Of a DNA stretch of 64,000 nucleotides, positions 52,591 to 64,000 are shown in pieces; position 1 is the first letter of the stretch; the number at the start of each line of letters is the position of its first letter. The translations under genes were made by a program, and so were the position numbers. The notes beneath the pieces were generated by a model. It ran no database searches, was not told the DNA's origin, and saw nothing but the letters and a program-made list of their open reading frames with translations. This stretch comes from Amblyomma americanum (lineage: Eukaryota; Arthropoda; Arachnida; Ixodida; Ixodidae): contig NW_027526503.1 of NCBI RefSeq assembly GCF_052857255.1, forward strand, positions 1 to 64,000, read 5' to 3'.

Positions 52591-55500
52591 AACGAGCTAA
52601 ATCACAACACATTGGTTTTACGAGTGTTCCTCTAATACGCGTCAAAACATTTCCTTCTATAACTGCGCGAAAAGCATGTATTCGTGCTTAAAACAACGAA
52701 ACAAGCTGTTTTATACCAAAACGAGCTATATCTGAACACATCGGTTTTACAAGCATCCACGTGATACGCGTCAAAACGTTTTCTCTTATAACAGCGCGAA
52801 AAGCATGTATTCTTGCTTTATACAACGAAACAAGCTGTTTTAGACCGAAACGAGCTAAATCACAACACATCGGTTTTACAAGTTCTCCTCTGATACACGT
52901 CAAAACTTTTTCTCTTATAACTGCGCGAAAAGCATGTATTCGTGCTTAATACAACGAAACAAGCTGTTTTAGACCGAAACGAGCTAAATCACAACACATC
53001 GGTTTTACAAGTCTCCCTAATACGCGTCAAAACGTTTTCTCTTATAACAGCGCGAAAAGCATGTATTCTTGCTTTATACAACGAAACAAGCTGTTTTAGT
53101 CCGAAACGAGCTAAATCACAGCACATCGGTTTTACAAGTGTTTCTCTGATACGCGTCAAAACGTTTTCTCTTGTAACTGCGCGAAAAGCATGTATTCGTG
53201 CTTAAAACAACGAAACAAGCTGTTTTAGTCCGAGATGAGCTAAATCTGAACACATCGGTTTTACAAGGGTCCCTCTAATAAGTGTCAAAACTTTTTCTTC
53301 TATAACTGCGCGAAAAGCATGTATTCGTGATTAATTCAACGAAACAAGCTGTTTTAGACCGAAACGAGCTAAATCACAACACATTGGTTTTACGAGTGTT
53401 CCTCTGATACGCGTCAAAACGTTTTCTTCTATAACTGCGTGAAAAGCATGTATTCGTGCTTCAAACATCGAAACAAGCGGTTTTAGACCGAAACGAGCTA
53501 AATCACAACACATCGGTTTTACAAGTCTCCCTATTCGCGTCAAAACTTTTTCTCTGATAACAGCGCGAAAAGCATGTATTCTTGCTTTATACAACGAAAC
53601 AAGCTGTTTTAGACCGAAACGAGGTAAATCACAACACATCGGTTTCACAAGTTTTCCTCTGATACGCGTCAAAACTTTTTCTCTTATAACTGCGCGAAAA
53701 GCATGTATTCGTGCTTAATACAACGAAACAAGCTGTTTTAGACTGAGATGAGCTAAATCTAAAAACTGTTTTACAAGCGTCCCTCTAATACGCGTCAAAA
53801 CTTTTTCTTCTAAAACTGCGCGAAAAGCTTGTATTCTTGCATAATACAACGAAACAAGCTGTTTTAGACCGAAACGAGCTAAATCACAACACATCGGTTT
53901 TACAAGTGTTCCTCTGATACGCGTCAAAACTTTTTCTCTTATAACTGCGCGAAAAGCATGTATTCGTGATTAATCCAAAGAAACAAGCTGTTTTAGACCG
54001 AAACGAGCTAAATCACAACACTGGTTTTACGAGTGTTCCTCTGATACGCGTCAAAACTTTTTCTCTTATAACTGCGCGAAAAGCATGTATTCGTGCCTAA
54101 TACAACGAAACAAGCTGTTTTAGACCGAAACGAGCTAAATCACAACACATCGGTTTTACAAGTTTTCCTCTGATACGCGTCAAAACTTTTTCTCTTATAA
54201 CTGCGCGAAAAGCATGTATTCTTGCTTAATACAACGAAACAAGCTGTTTTAGACCGAAACGAGGTAAATCTGAACACATCGGTTTTACAAGTGTTCCTCT
54301 GATACGCGTCAAAACTTTTTCTCTTATAACTGCGCGAATAGCATGTATTCGTGCTTATTACAACGAAACAAGCTGTTTTAGACCGAAACGAGCTAAATCA
54401 CAACACATCGGTTTTACAAGTATTCCTCTGATACGCGTCAAAACTTTTTCTCTTATAACTGCGCGAAAAGCATGTATTCGTGCTTAATACAACGAAACAA
54501 GCTGTTTAAGACTGAGATGAGCTAAATCTGGAAACTGTTTTAAAAGTGTCCCTCTAATACGCGTCAAATCTTTTTCTTCTAAAACTGCGCGAAAAGCATG
54601 TATTCGTGCTTAATACAACGAAACAAGCTGTTTAAACCGAAACGAGCTAAATCTGAACACATCGGTTTTACAAGTGTCCTTGTGACACGCGTCAAAACTT
54701 TTTCTCTTATAACTGCGCGAAAAGCATGTATTCGTGCTTAATACAACGAAACAATCTGTTTTAGTCCGAAACGAGCTAAATCACAGCACATCGGTTTTAC
54801 GTCTCCCTAATACGCGTCAAAACGTTTTCTTCTATAACTGCGCGAAAAGCATGTATTCGTGCTTCAAACATCTAAACAAGCGGTTTTAGACCGAAACGAG
54901 CTAAATCACAACACATCGGTTTTACAAGTATCCACGTGATACGCGTCAAAACTTTTTCTCTTATAACTGCGCGAAAAGCATGTATTCGTGCTTAATCCAA
55001 CGAAACAAGCTGTTTTAGACCGAAACGATCTAAATCACAACAAATCGGTTTTACAAGTCTCCCTAATACGCGTCAGAACGTTTTCTTCTATAACTGCGCG
55101 AAAAGCATGTATTCGTGCTTAAAACATCGAAACAAGCGGTTTTAGACCGAAACGAGCTAAATCACAACACATCGGTTTTACAAGTGTTCCTCTGATACGC
55201 GTCAAAACTTTTTCTTCTATAACTGCGCGAAAAGCATGTATTCAGGATTAATCCAACGAAAATGGCTGTTTTAGACCGAAACGAGCTAAATCACAACACA
55301 TTGGTTTTACCAGTGTTCCTCTGATACGCGTCAAAACTTTTTCTCTTATAACTGCGCGAAAAGCCTGTATTCGTGCTTAATACAACGAAACAAGCTGTTT
55401 TAGACCGAAACGAGCTAAATCATAACACATTGGTTTTACAAATTTTCTTCTGATACGCGTCAAAACTTTTTCTCTTATAACTGCGCGAAAAGCATGTATT

Positions 55501-58500
55501 CGTGCTTAATACAACGAAGCAAGCTGTTTTAGACCGAAACGAGCTAAATCACAACACATCGGTGTTACAAGTCTCCCTATTCGCGTCAAATCTTTTTCTC
55601 TTATAACAGCGCGAAAAGCATGTATTCTTGCTTTATACAACGAAACAAGCTGTTTTAGACCGAAACGAGGTAAATCACAACACATCGGTTTCACAAGTTT
55701 TCCTCTGATACGCGTCAAAACTTTTTCTCTTATAACTGCGCGAAAAGCATGTATTCGTGCTTCAACGAAACAAGCTGTTTTAGACTGAGATGAGCTAAAT
55801 CTAAAAACTGTTTTACAAGCGTCCCTCTAATACGCGTCAAAACTTTTTCTTCTAAAACTGCGCGAAAAGCATGTATTCTTGCTTAATACAACGAAACAAG
55901 CTGTTTTAGACCGAAACGAGCTAAATCACAACACATCGGTTTTACAAGTGTTCCTCTGATACGCGTCAAAACTTTTTCTCTTATAACTGCGCGAAAAGCA
56001 TGTATTCGTGCCTAATACAACGAAACAAGCTGTTTTAGACCGAAACGAGCTAAATCACAACACATCGGTTTTACAAGTTTTCCTCTGATACGCGTCAAAA
56101 CTTTTTCTCCTATAACTGCGCGAAAAGCATGTATTCGTGCTTAATACAACGAAACAAGCTGTTTTAGACCGAAACGAGGTAAATCTGAACACATCGGTTT
56201 TACAAGTGTTCCTCTGATACGCGTCAAAACTTTTTCTCTTATAACTGCGCGAAAAGCATGTATTCGTGCTCAATACAACGAAACAAGCTGTTTTAGACCG
56301 AAACGAGCTAAATCACAACACATCGGTTTTACAAGTATTCCTCTGATACGCGTCAAAACTTTTTCTCTTATAACTGCGCGAAAAGACATGTATTCGTGCT
56401 TAATACAACGAAACAAGCTGTTTTAGACTGAGATGAGATAAATCTGAAAACTGTTTTAAAAGTGTCCCTCTAATACGCGTCAAATCTTTTTCTTCTAAAA
56501 CTGCGCGAAAAGCATGTATTCGTGCTTAATACAACGAAACAAGCTGTTTTAGACCGAAACGAGCTAAATCTGAACACATCGGTTTTACAAGTGTCCTTGT
56601 GACACGCGTCAAAACGTTTTCTTCTATAACTGCGCGAAAAGCATGTATTCGTGCTTAAAACATCTAAACAAGCGGTTTTAGACCGAAACGAGCTAAATCA
56701 CAACACATCGGTTTTACAAGTATTCCTCTGATACGCGTCAAAACTTTTTCTTCTATAACTGCGCGAAAAGCATGTATTCAGGATTAATCCAACGAAAATG
56801 GCTGTTTTAGACCGAAACGAGCTAAATCACAACCCATTGGTTTTACCAGTGTTCCTCTGATACGCGTCAAAACTTTTTCTCTTATAACTGCGCGAAAAGC
56901 CTGTATTCGTGCTTAATACAACGAAACAAGCTGTTTTAGACCGAAACGAGCTAAATCATAACACATTGGTTTTACAAATTTTCTTCTGATACGCGTCAAA
57001 ACTTTTTCTCTTATAACTGCGCGAAAAGCATGTATTCGTGCTTAATACAACGAAGCAAGCTGTTTTAGACCGAAACGAGCTAAATCACAACACATCGGTT
57101 TTACAAGTCTCCCTAATACGCGTCAGAACGTTTTCTTCTATAACTGCGCGAAAAGCATGTATTCGTGCTTAAAACATCGAAACAAGCGGTTTTAGACCGA
57201 GACGAGCTAAATCACAACACATCGGTTTTACAAGTATCCACGTGATACGCGTCAAAACCTTTTCTCTTATAACTGCGCGAAAAGCATGTATTCGTGTTTA
57301 ATACAACGAAACAAGCTGTTTTAGACCAAAACGAGCTAGATCTGAACACATCGGTTTTACAAGTGCCCATGTGATACGCGTCAAAACGTGTTTCTCTTAT
57401 AACTGCGCGAAAAGCATGTATTCCTGCTTAATCCAACGAAACAAGCTGTTTTAGACCGAAACGAGGTAAATCTGAACACATCGGTTTTACAAGTTCTCCT
57501 CTGATACGCGTCAAAACTTTTTCCCTTATAACTGCGCGAAAAGCATGTATTCGTGCTTAATACAATGAAACAAGCTGTTTTAGTCCGAAACGAGCTAAAT
57601 CACAGCACATCGGTTTTACAAGTGTTCCTCTGGTACGCGTCAAAACTTTTTCTCTTATAACTGCGCGAAAAGCACGTATTCGTGCCTAATACAACGAAAC
57701 AAGCTGTTTTAGACCGAAACGAGCTAAATCACAACACATCGGTTTTACGTCTCCCTAATACGCGTCAAAACGTTTTCTTCTATAACTGCGCGAAAAGCAT
57801 GTATTCGTGCTTAAAACATCTAAACAAGCGGTTTTAGACCGAAACGAGCTAAATCACAACACATCGGTTTTACAAGTATTCACGTGATACGCGTCAAAAC
57901 TTTTTCTCTTATAACTGCGCGAAAAGCATGTATTCGTGCTTAATCCAACGAAACAAGCTGTTTTAGATCGAAACGAGGTAAATCACAACACATCGGTTTC
58001 ACAAGTTTTCCTCTGATACGCGTCAAAACTTTTTCTCTTATAACTGCGCGAAAAGCATGTATTCGTGCTTAATACAACGAAACAAGCTGTTTTAGACCGA
58101 AACGAGCTAAATCACAACACATCGGTTTTACAAGTCTCCCTAATACGCGTCAAAACTTTTTCTCATATAACTGCGCGAAAAGCATGTATTCGTGCTTAAT
58201 ACAACGAAACAAGCTGTTTTAGACCAAAACGAGCTAGATCTGAACCCATCGGTTTTACAAGTGCCCATGTGATAGGCGTCAAAACTTTTTTCTCTTATAA
58301 CTGCGCGAAAAGCATGTATTCCTGCTTAATCCAACGAAACAAGCTGTTTTAGACCGAAACGAGGTAAATCTGAACACATCGGTTTTACAAGTGTTCCTCT
58401 GATACGCGTCAAAACTTTTTCTCTTGTAACTGCGCGAAAAGCATGTATTCGTGCTTAAAACAACGAAACAAGCTGTTTTAGACCGAAACGAGCTAAATCA

Positions 58501-59569
58501 CAACACATTGGTTTTACGAGTGTTCCTCTGATACGCGTCAAAACGTTTTCTTCTATAACTGCGTGAAAAGCATGTATTCGTGCTTCAAACATCGAAACAA
58601 GCGGTTTTAGACCGAAACGAGCTAAATCACAACACATCGGTTTTACAAGTATCTACGTGATACGCGTCAAAACTTTTTCTCTTATAACTGCGCGAAAATC
58701 ATGTATTCGTGCTTAATCCAACGAAACAAGCTGTTTTAGACCGAAACGAGGTAAATCACAACACATCGGTTTCACAAGTTTTCCTCTAATACGCGTCAAA
58801 ACTTTTTCTCATAACTGCGCGAAAAGCATGTATTCGTGCTTAAAACAACGAAACAAGCTGTTTTAGACTGAGATGAGCTAAATCTGAAAACTGTTTTACA
58901 AGTGTCCCTGTATACGCGTCAAAACTTTTTCTTCTAAAACTGCGCGAAAAGCATGTATTCGTGCTTAATCCAACGAAACACGCTGTTTTAGACCGAAACG
59001 AGGTAAATCTGAACACATCGGTTTTACAAGTGTTCCTCTGATACGCGTCAACACTTTTTCTCTTATAACTGCGCGAAAAGCATGTATTCTTGCTTAATAC
59101 AGCGAAACAAGCTGTTTTAGACCGAAATGAGCTAAATCACAACACATCGGTTTTACAAGTGTTCCTCTGATACGCGTCAAAACTTTTTTTCTTATAACTG
59201 CGCGAAAAGCATGTATTCTTGCTTAATACAGCGAAACAAGCTGTTTTAAACCGAAACGAGCTAAATCACAACACATCGGTATTACAAGTGTTCCACGTGA
59301 TACTCGTCAAAACTTTTTCTCTTATAACTGCGCGAAAAGCATGTATTCGTGCTTAATACAACGAAACAAGCTGTTTTAGACCGAAACGAGCTAAATCACA
59401 ACACATCGGTTTTACAAGTTTTCCTCTGATTCGCGTCAAAACTTTTTCTCTTATAACTGCGCGAAAAGCATGTATTCGTGCTTAATACAACGAAACAAGC
59501 TGTTTTAGACCGAAACGAGGTAAATCTGAACACATCGGTTTTACAAGTGTTCCTCTGATACGCGTCAAA
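52591..59569 (+). repeat. Satellite monomers, mixed order with right-hand variants
   Basis: No gene is visible. About 52430-53070 follows about 41300-41940 (offset 11129); about 53520-54000 follows 42775-43255 (offset 10745). About 55245-55550 recurs at 56781-57085 (offset 1536). The block carries classes rare or absent on the left: GTGCCCATGTG (57363, 58260), the short AAAACTG monomers, and the GGATTAATCC...AAAATGGC monomers. No large tandem duplication was found within it. Confidence 0.8.
56781..57494 (+). repeat. Segment repeated at 63195-63908 (offset 6414 bp)
   Basis: The monomer order GGATTAATCC/AAAATGG, GCCTGTATTCG, CATAACACATTGG, ACGAAGCAAGC, GTCAGAACG and GACCGAGACGAGC occurs in both places. 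The offset of 6414 bases is 50 monomers. Differences include GTGCCCATGTG here against GTGCATATGTG there. An earlier partial copy begins at 55245. Confidence 0.82.
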
Positions 59570-62430
59570 ACTTTTTCTCTTATAACTGCGCGAAAAGCAT
59601 GTATTCGTGCTTAATATAACGAAAGAAGCTGTTTTAGACTGAGATGAGCTAAATCTGAAAACTGTTTTACAAGTGTCCCTCTAATACGCGTCAAAACTTT
59701 TTCTTCTAAAACTGCGCGAAAAGCATGTATTCGTGTTTAATACAACGAAACAAGCTGTTTTAGACCAAAACGAGTTAGATCTGAACACATCGGTTTTAAA
59801 AGTGCCCATGTAATACGCGTCAAAACTTTTTTCTCTTATAACTGCGCGAAAAGCATGTATTCCTGCTTAATCCAACGAAACAAGCTGTTTTAGACCGAAA
59901 CGAGGTAAATCTGAACACATCGGTTTTACAAGTGTTCCTCTGATACGCGTCAACACTTTTTCTCTTATAACTGCGCGAAAAGTATGTATTCGTGCTTAAT
60001 AGAACGAAACAAGCTGTTTTAGACTGAGATGAGCTAAATCTGAAAACTGTTTTAAAAGTGTCCCTCTAATACGCGTCAAATCTTTTTCTTCTAAAACTGC
60101 GCGAAAAGCATGTATTCGTGCTTAATACAACGAAACAAGCTGTTTTAGACCGAAACGAGCTAAATCACAACACATCGGTTTTACAAGTCTCCCTAATACG
60201 CGTCAAAACGTTTTCTCTTATAACAGCGCGAAAAGCATGTATTCTTGCTTTATACAACGAAACAAGCTGTTTTAGACCGAAACGAGCTAAATCACAACAC
60301 ATCGGTTTTACAAGTTCTCTGATACGCGTCAAAACTTTTTCTCTTATAACTGCGCGAAAAGCATGTATTCGTGCTTAATACAACGAAACAAGCTGTTTTA
60401 GTCCGAAACGAGCTAAATCACAGCACATCGGTTTTACAAGTGTTCCTCTGATACGCGTCAAAACTTTTTCTCTTGTAACTGCGCGAAAAGCATGTATTCG
60501 TGCTTAAAACAACGAAACAAGCTGTTTTAGTCCGAGATGAGCTAAATCTGAACACATCGGTTTTACAAGGGTCCCTCTAAAAAGTGTCAAAACTTTTTCT
60601 TCTATAACTGCGCGAAAAGCATGTATTCGTGATTAATTCAACGAAAAAAGCTGTTTTAGACCGAAACGAGCTAAATCACAACACATTGGTTTTACGAGTG
60701 TTCCTCTGATACGCGTCAAAACGTTTTCTTCTATAACTGCGTGAAAAGCATGTATTCGTGCTTCAAACATCGAAACAAGCGGTTTTAGACCGAAACGAGC
60801 TAAATCACAACACATCGGTTTTACAAGTATATACGTGATACGCGTCAAAACTTTTTCTCTTATAACTGCGCGAAAATCATGTATTCGTGCTTAATCCAAC
60901 GAAACAAGCTGTTTTAGACCGAAACGAGGTAAATCACAACACATCGGTTTCACAAGTTTTCCTCTAATACGCGTCAAAACTTTTTCTCTTATAACTGCGC
61001 GAAAAGCATGTATTCGTGCTTAATATAACGAAAGAAGCTGTTTTAGACTGAGATGAGCTAAATCTGAAAACTGTTTTACAAGTGTCCCTCTAATACGCGT
61101 CAAAACTTTTTCTTCTAAAACTGCGCGAAAAGCATGTATTCGTGTTTAATACAACGAAACAAGCTGTTTTAGACCAAAACGAGTTAGATCTGAACACATC
61201 GGTTTTAAAAGTGCCCATGTAATACGCGTCAAAACTTTTTTCTCTTATAACTGCGCGAAAAGCATGTATTCCTGCTTAATCCAACGAAACAAGCTGTTTT
61301 AGACCGAAACGAGGTAAATCTGAACACATCGGTTTTACAAGTGTTCCTCTGATACGCGTCAACACTTTTTCTCTTATAACTGCGCGAAAAGTATGTATTC
61401 GTGCTTAATAGAACGAAACAAGCTGTTTTAGACTGAGATGAGCTAAATCTGAAAACTGTTTTAAAAGTGTCCCTCTAATACGCGTCAAATCTTTTTCTTC
61501 TAAAACTGCGCGAAAAGCATGTATTCGTGCTTAATACAACGAAACAAGCTGTTTTAGACCGAAACGAGCTAAATCACAACACATCGGTTTTACAAGTCTC
61601 CCTAATACGCGTCAAAACGTTTTCTCTTATAACAGCGCGAAAAGCATGTATTCTTGCTTTATACAACGAAACAAGCTGTTTTAGACCGAAACGAGCTAAA
61701 TCACAACACATCGGTTTTACAAGTTCTCTGATACGCGTCAAAACTTTTTCTCTTATAACTGCGCGAAAAGCATGTATTCGTGCTTAATACAACGAAACAA
61801 GCTGTTTTAGTCCGAAACGAGCTAAATCACAGCACATCGGTTTTACAAGTGTTCCTCTGATACGCGTCAAAACTTTTTCTCTTGTAACTGCGCGAAAAGC
61901 ATGTATTCGTGCTTAAAACAACGAAACAAACTGTTTTAGTCCGAGATGAGCTAAATCTGAACACATCGGTTTTACAAGGGTCCCTCTAAAAAGTGTCAAA
62001 ACTTTTTCTTCTATAACTGCGCGAAAAGCATGTATTCGTGATTAATTCAACGAAAAAAGCTGTTTTAGACCGAAACGAGCTAAATCACAACACATTGGTT
62101 TTACGAGTGTTCCTCTGATACGCGTCAAAACGTTTTCTTCTATAACTGCGTGAAAAGCATGTATTCGTGCTTCAAACATCGAAACAAGCGGTTTTAGACC
62201 GAAACGAGCTAAATCACAACACATCGGTTTTACAAGTATATACGTGATACGCGTCAAAACTTTTTCTCTTATAACTGCGCGAAAATCATGTATTCGTGCT
62301 TAATCCAACGAAACAAGCTGTTTTAGACCGAAACGAGGTAAATCACAACACATCGGTTTCACAAGTTTTCCTCTAATACGCGTCAAAACTTTTTCTCTTA
62401 TAACTGCGCGAAAAGCATGTATTCGTGCTT
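59570..62430 (+). repeat. Tandem duplication, 2 copies of a 1409-bp 11-mer
   Basis: Copy 1 is about 59570-60978 and copy 2 about 60979-62430. Shared private marks include TAATATAACGAAAGAAGCTG (59612 and 61021), TTAATAGAACG, TCTAAAAAGTGTC and GTATATACGTG. One substitution seen by eye is ACAAGCTG versus ACAAACTG near 61929. Confidence 0.9.
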
Positions 62431-64000
62431 AATACAACGAAACAAGCTGTTTTAGACCGAAACGAGCTAAATCACAACACATCGGTTTTACAAGTCTCCC
62501 TATTCGCGTCAAAACTTTTTCTCTTATAACAGCGCGAAAAGCATGTATTCTTGCTTTATACAACGAAACAAGCTGTTTTAGACCGAAACGAGCTAAATCA
62601 CAACACATCGGTTTTACAAGTGTTCCTCTGATACGCGTCAAAACTTTTTCTCTTATAACTGCGCGAAAAGCATGTATTCGTGATTAATCCAAAGAAACAA
62701 GCTGTTTTAGACCGAAACGAGCTAAATCACAACACTGGTTTTACGAGTGTTCCTCTGATACGCGTCAAAACTTTTTCTCTTATAACTGCGCGAAAAGCAT
62801 GTATTCGTGCCTAATACAACGAAACAAGCTGTTATAGACCGAAACGAGCTAAATCACAACACATCGGTTTTACAAGTTTTCCTCTGATACGCGTCAAAAC
62901 TTTTTCTCTTATAACTGCGCGAAAAGCATGTATTCGTGCTTAAAACATCGAAACAAGCGGTTTTAGACCGAAACGAGCTAAATCACAACACATCGGTTTT
63001 ACAAGTGTTCCTCTGATACGCGTCAAAACTTTTTCTTCTATAACTGCGCGAAAAGCATGTATTCAGGATTAATCCAACGAAAATGGCTGTTTTAGACCGA
63101 AACGAGCTAAATCACAACACATTGGTTTTACAAGTGTTCCTCTGATACGCGTCAAAACTTTTTCTTTTATAACTGCGCGAAAAGCATGTATTCAGGATTA
63201 ATCCAAAGAAAATGGCTGTTTTAGACCGAAACGAGCTAAATCACAACACATTGGTTTTACCAGTGTTCCTCTGATACGCGTCAAAACTTTTTCTCTTATA
63301 ACTGCGCGAAAAGCCTGTATTCGTGCTTAATACAACGAAACAAGCTGTTTTAGACCGAAACGAGCTAAATCATAACACATTGGTTTTACAAATTTTCTTC
63401 TGATACGCGTCAAAACTTTTTCTCTTATAACTGCGCGAAAAGCATGTATTCGTGCTTAATACAACGAAGCAAGCTGTTTTAGACCGAAACGAGCTAAATC
63501 ACAACACAGCGGTTTTACAAGTCTCCCTAATACGCGTCAGAACGTTTTCTTCTATAACTGCGCGAAAAGCATGTATTCGTGCTTAAAACATCGAAACAAG
63601 CGGTTTTAGACCGAGACGAGCTAAATCACAACACATCGGTTTTACAAGTATCCACGTGATACGCGTCAAAACTTTTTCTCTTATAACTGCGCGAAAAGCA
63701 TGTATTCGTGCTTAATACAACGAAACAAGCTGTTTTAGACCAAAACGAGCTAGATCTGAACACATCGGTTTTACAAGTGCATATGTGATGCGCGTCAAAA
63801 CGTTTTTCTCTTATAACTGCGCGAAAAGCATGTATTCCTGCTTAATCCAACGAAACAAGCTGTTTTAGACCGAAACGAGGTAAATCTGAACACATCGGTT
63901 TTACAAGTGTTCCTCTGATACGCGTCAAAACTTTTTCTCTTATAACTGCGCGAAAAGCATGTATTTGTGCTTAATACAACGAAACAAGCTGTTTTAGACC
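62431..64000 (+). repeat. Satellite monomers to the window edge
   Basis: No gene is visible. Two adjacent monomers with the GGATTAATCC tail lie 129 bases apart (63066 and 63195), and 63195-63908 repeats 56781-57494. The array continues without change to the last base, so the window does not contain the array's right end. Confidence 0.85.

Larger units (their letters stand above)
42991..61480 (+). repeat. Short monomer class with AAAACTG deletion, right-hand part only
   Basis: At least 15 monomers carry three linked marks: GACTGAGATGAG, an AAAACTGTTTTA junction that is net 3 bases shorter than the usual AACACATCGGTTTTA, and CTTCTAAAACTGCG. They lie near 43000, 43641, 45940, 47476, 48116, 51180, 53746, 54515, 55790, 56430, 58870, 59640, 60030, 61050 and 61440. 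I found none before 42990. The span given covers first to last and contains many other monomers in between. Confidence 0.8.
1..64000 (+). repeat. Satellite DNA array, monomer about 128 bp
   Basis: The block starting CGAAACAAGCTG recurs every 125-129 bases from the first base of the window to the last, always in the same orientation, giving roughly 500 monomers. Neighbouring monomers differ by scattered substitutions and by which variant they carry in two short segments. No other sequence interrupts the array. Such arrays are typical of eukaryotic centromeric or heterochromatic satellites. The family is not one I recognise, so the species and chromosomal position stay open. The strand is arbitrary and follows the orientation used in the descriptions here. 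Confidence 0.98.

Noticed and set aside
1..64000. CRISPR array
   Set aside because: The repeat is about 128 bases with no unique spacers; the variable segments come in a small set of recurring forms, and no cas-like gene is present.
1..64000. Bacterial or viral tandem-repeat protein gene
   Set aside because: A period of 127-129 bases is not kept to a multiple of three, so no frame persists, and indels are tolerated freely.
1..64000. tRNA-derived or Pol III-type repeat
   Set aside because: I looked for A- and B-box-like words such as GGTTCGA and found none in the monomer, and there is no tail typical of a retroposed element.
1..64000. Telomeric repeat or array edge
   Set aside because: No TTAGGG- or TTTAGGG-type runs and no change of sequence at either window end.

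Overview
The whole 64,000-base window is one uninterrupted tandem array of a satellite DNA monomer of about 128 bases (range about 125-129, roughly 500 copies). All copies I could follow run head to tail in the same orientation. I found no protein-coding gene, RNA gene, transposon, inversion or non-satellite spacer. Open reading frames of 60-135 codons occur on both strands, but they are the same repeat read in shifting frames. This is typical of eukaryotic centromeric, pericentromeric or other heterochromatic satellite. The species cannot be named from the sequence. A typical monomer is about 39% G+C but has 9 CpGs per 129 bases, close to twice expectation, so a genome with heavy germline CpG methylation is less likely.

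Each monomer has conserved blocks and two variable segments. The conserved blocks are two diverged 20-base half-units starting CGAAAC, an ACGCGTCA block, a pyrimidine-rich block and a GCGCGAAAAGCATGTATT block. The variable segments lie between GGTTTTAC and ACGCGT, and just before the next CGAAAC. They define a limited set of monomer classes and let duplicated segments be traced.

Layout: 1-4030 is an indel-rich mosaic related to sequence downstream. 4041-6341 is three apparently identical copies of a 767-base six-monomer unit. 6342-10702 is mixed monomers. From 10703 to 24640 runs a chain of overlapping tandem duplications with spacings 2307, 2953 and 3596. 24641-26707 is mixed. 27066-32713 is a 2824-base tandem duplication, part of which recurs at 33760-35903. 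35945-38435 is a second indel-rich patch. About 36830-42005 is a 2569-base tandem duplication. About 42880-52590 is a roughly 4.47 kb tandem duplication whose second copy carries an extra 768 bases. 52591-59569 is mixed and richer in right-hand-specific variants. 59570-62430 is a 1409-base tandem duplication. The remainder is mixed.

Every duplication spacing is a near-whole number of monomers, as expected from in-register unequal exchange. The most interesting signal outside copy-number structure is that the conserved blocks of a typical monomer contain an exact MCB-type word (ACGCGTNA) and an exact E2F/DP-type word (TTTCGCGC on the minus strand), about 28 bases apart. If bound, the array would offer several hundred sites for G1/S transcription factors. 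All comparisons were made by eye; no alignment or database search was run.
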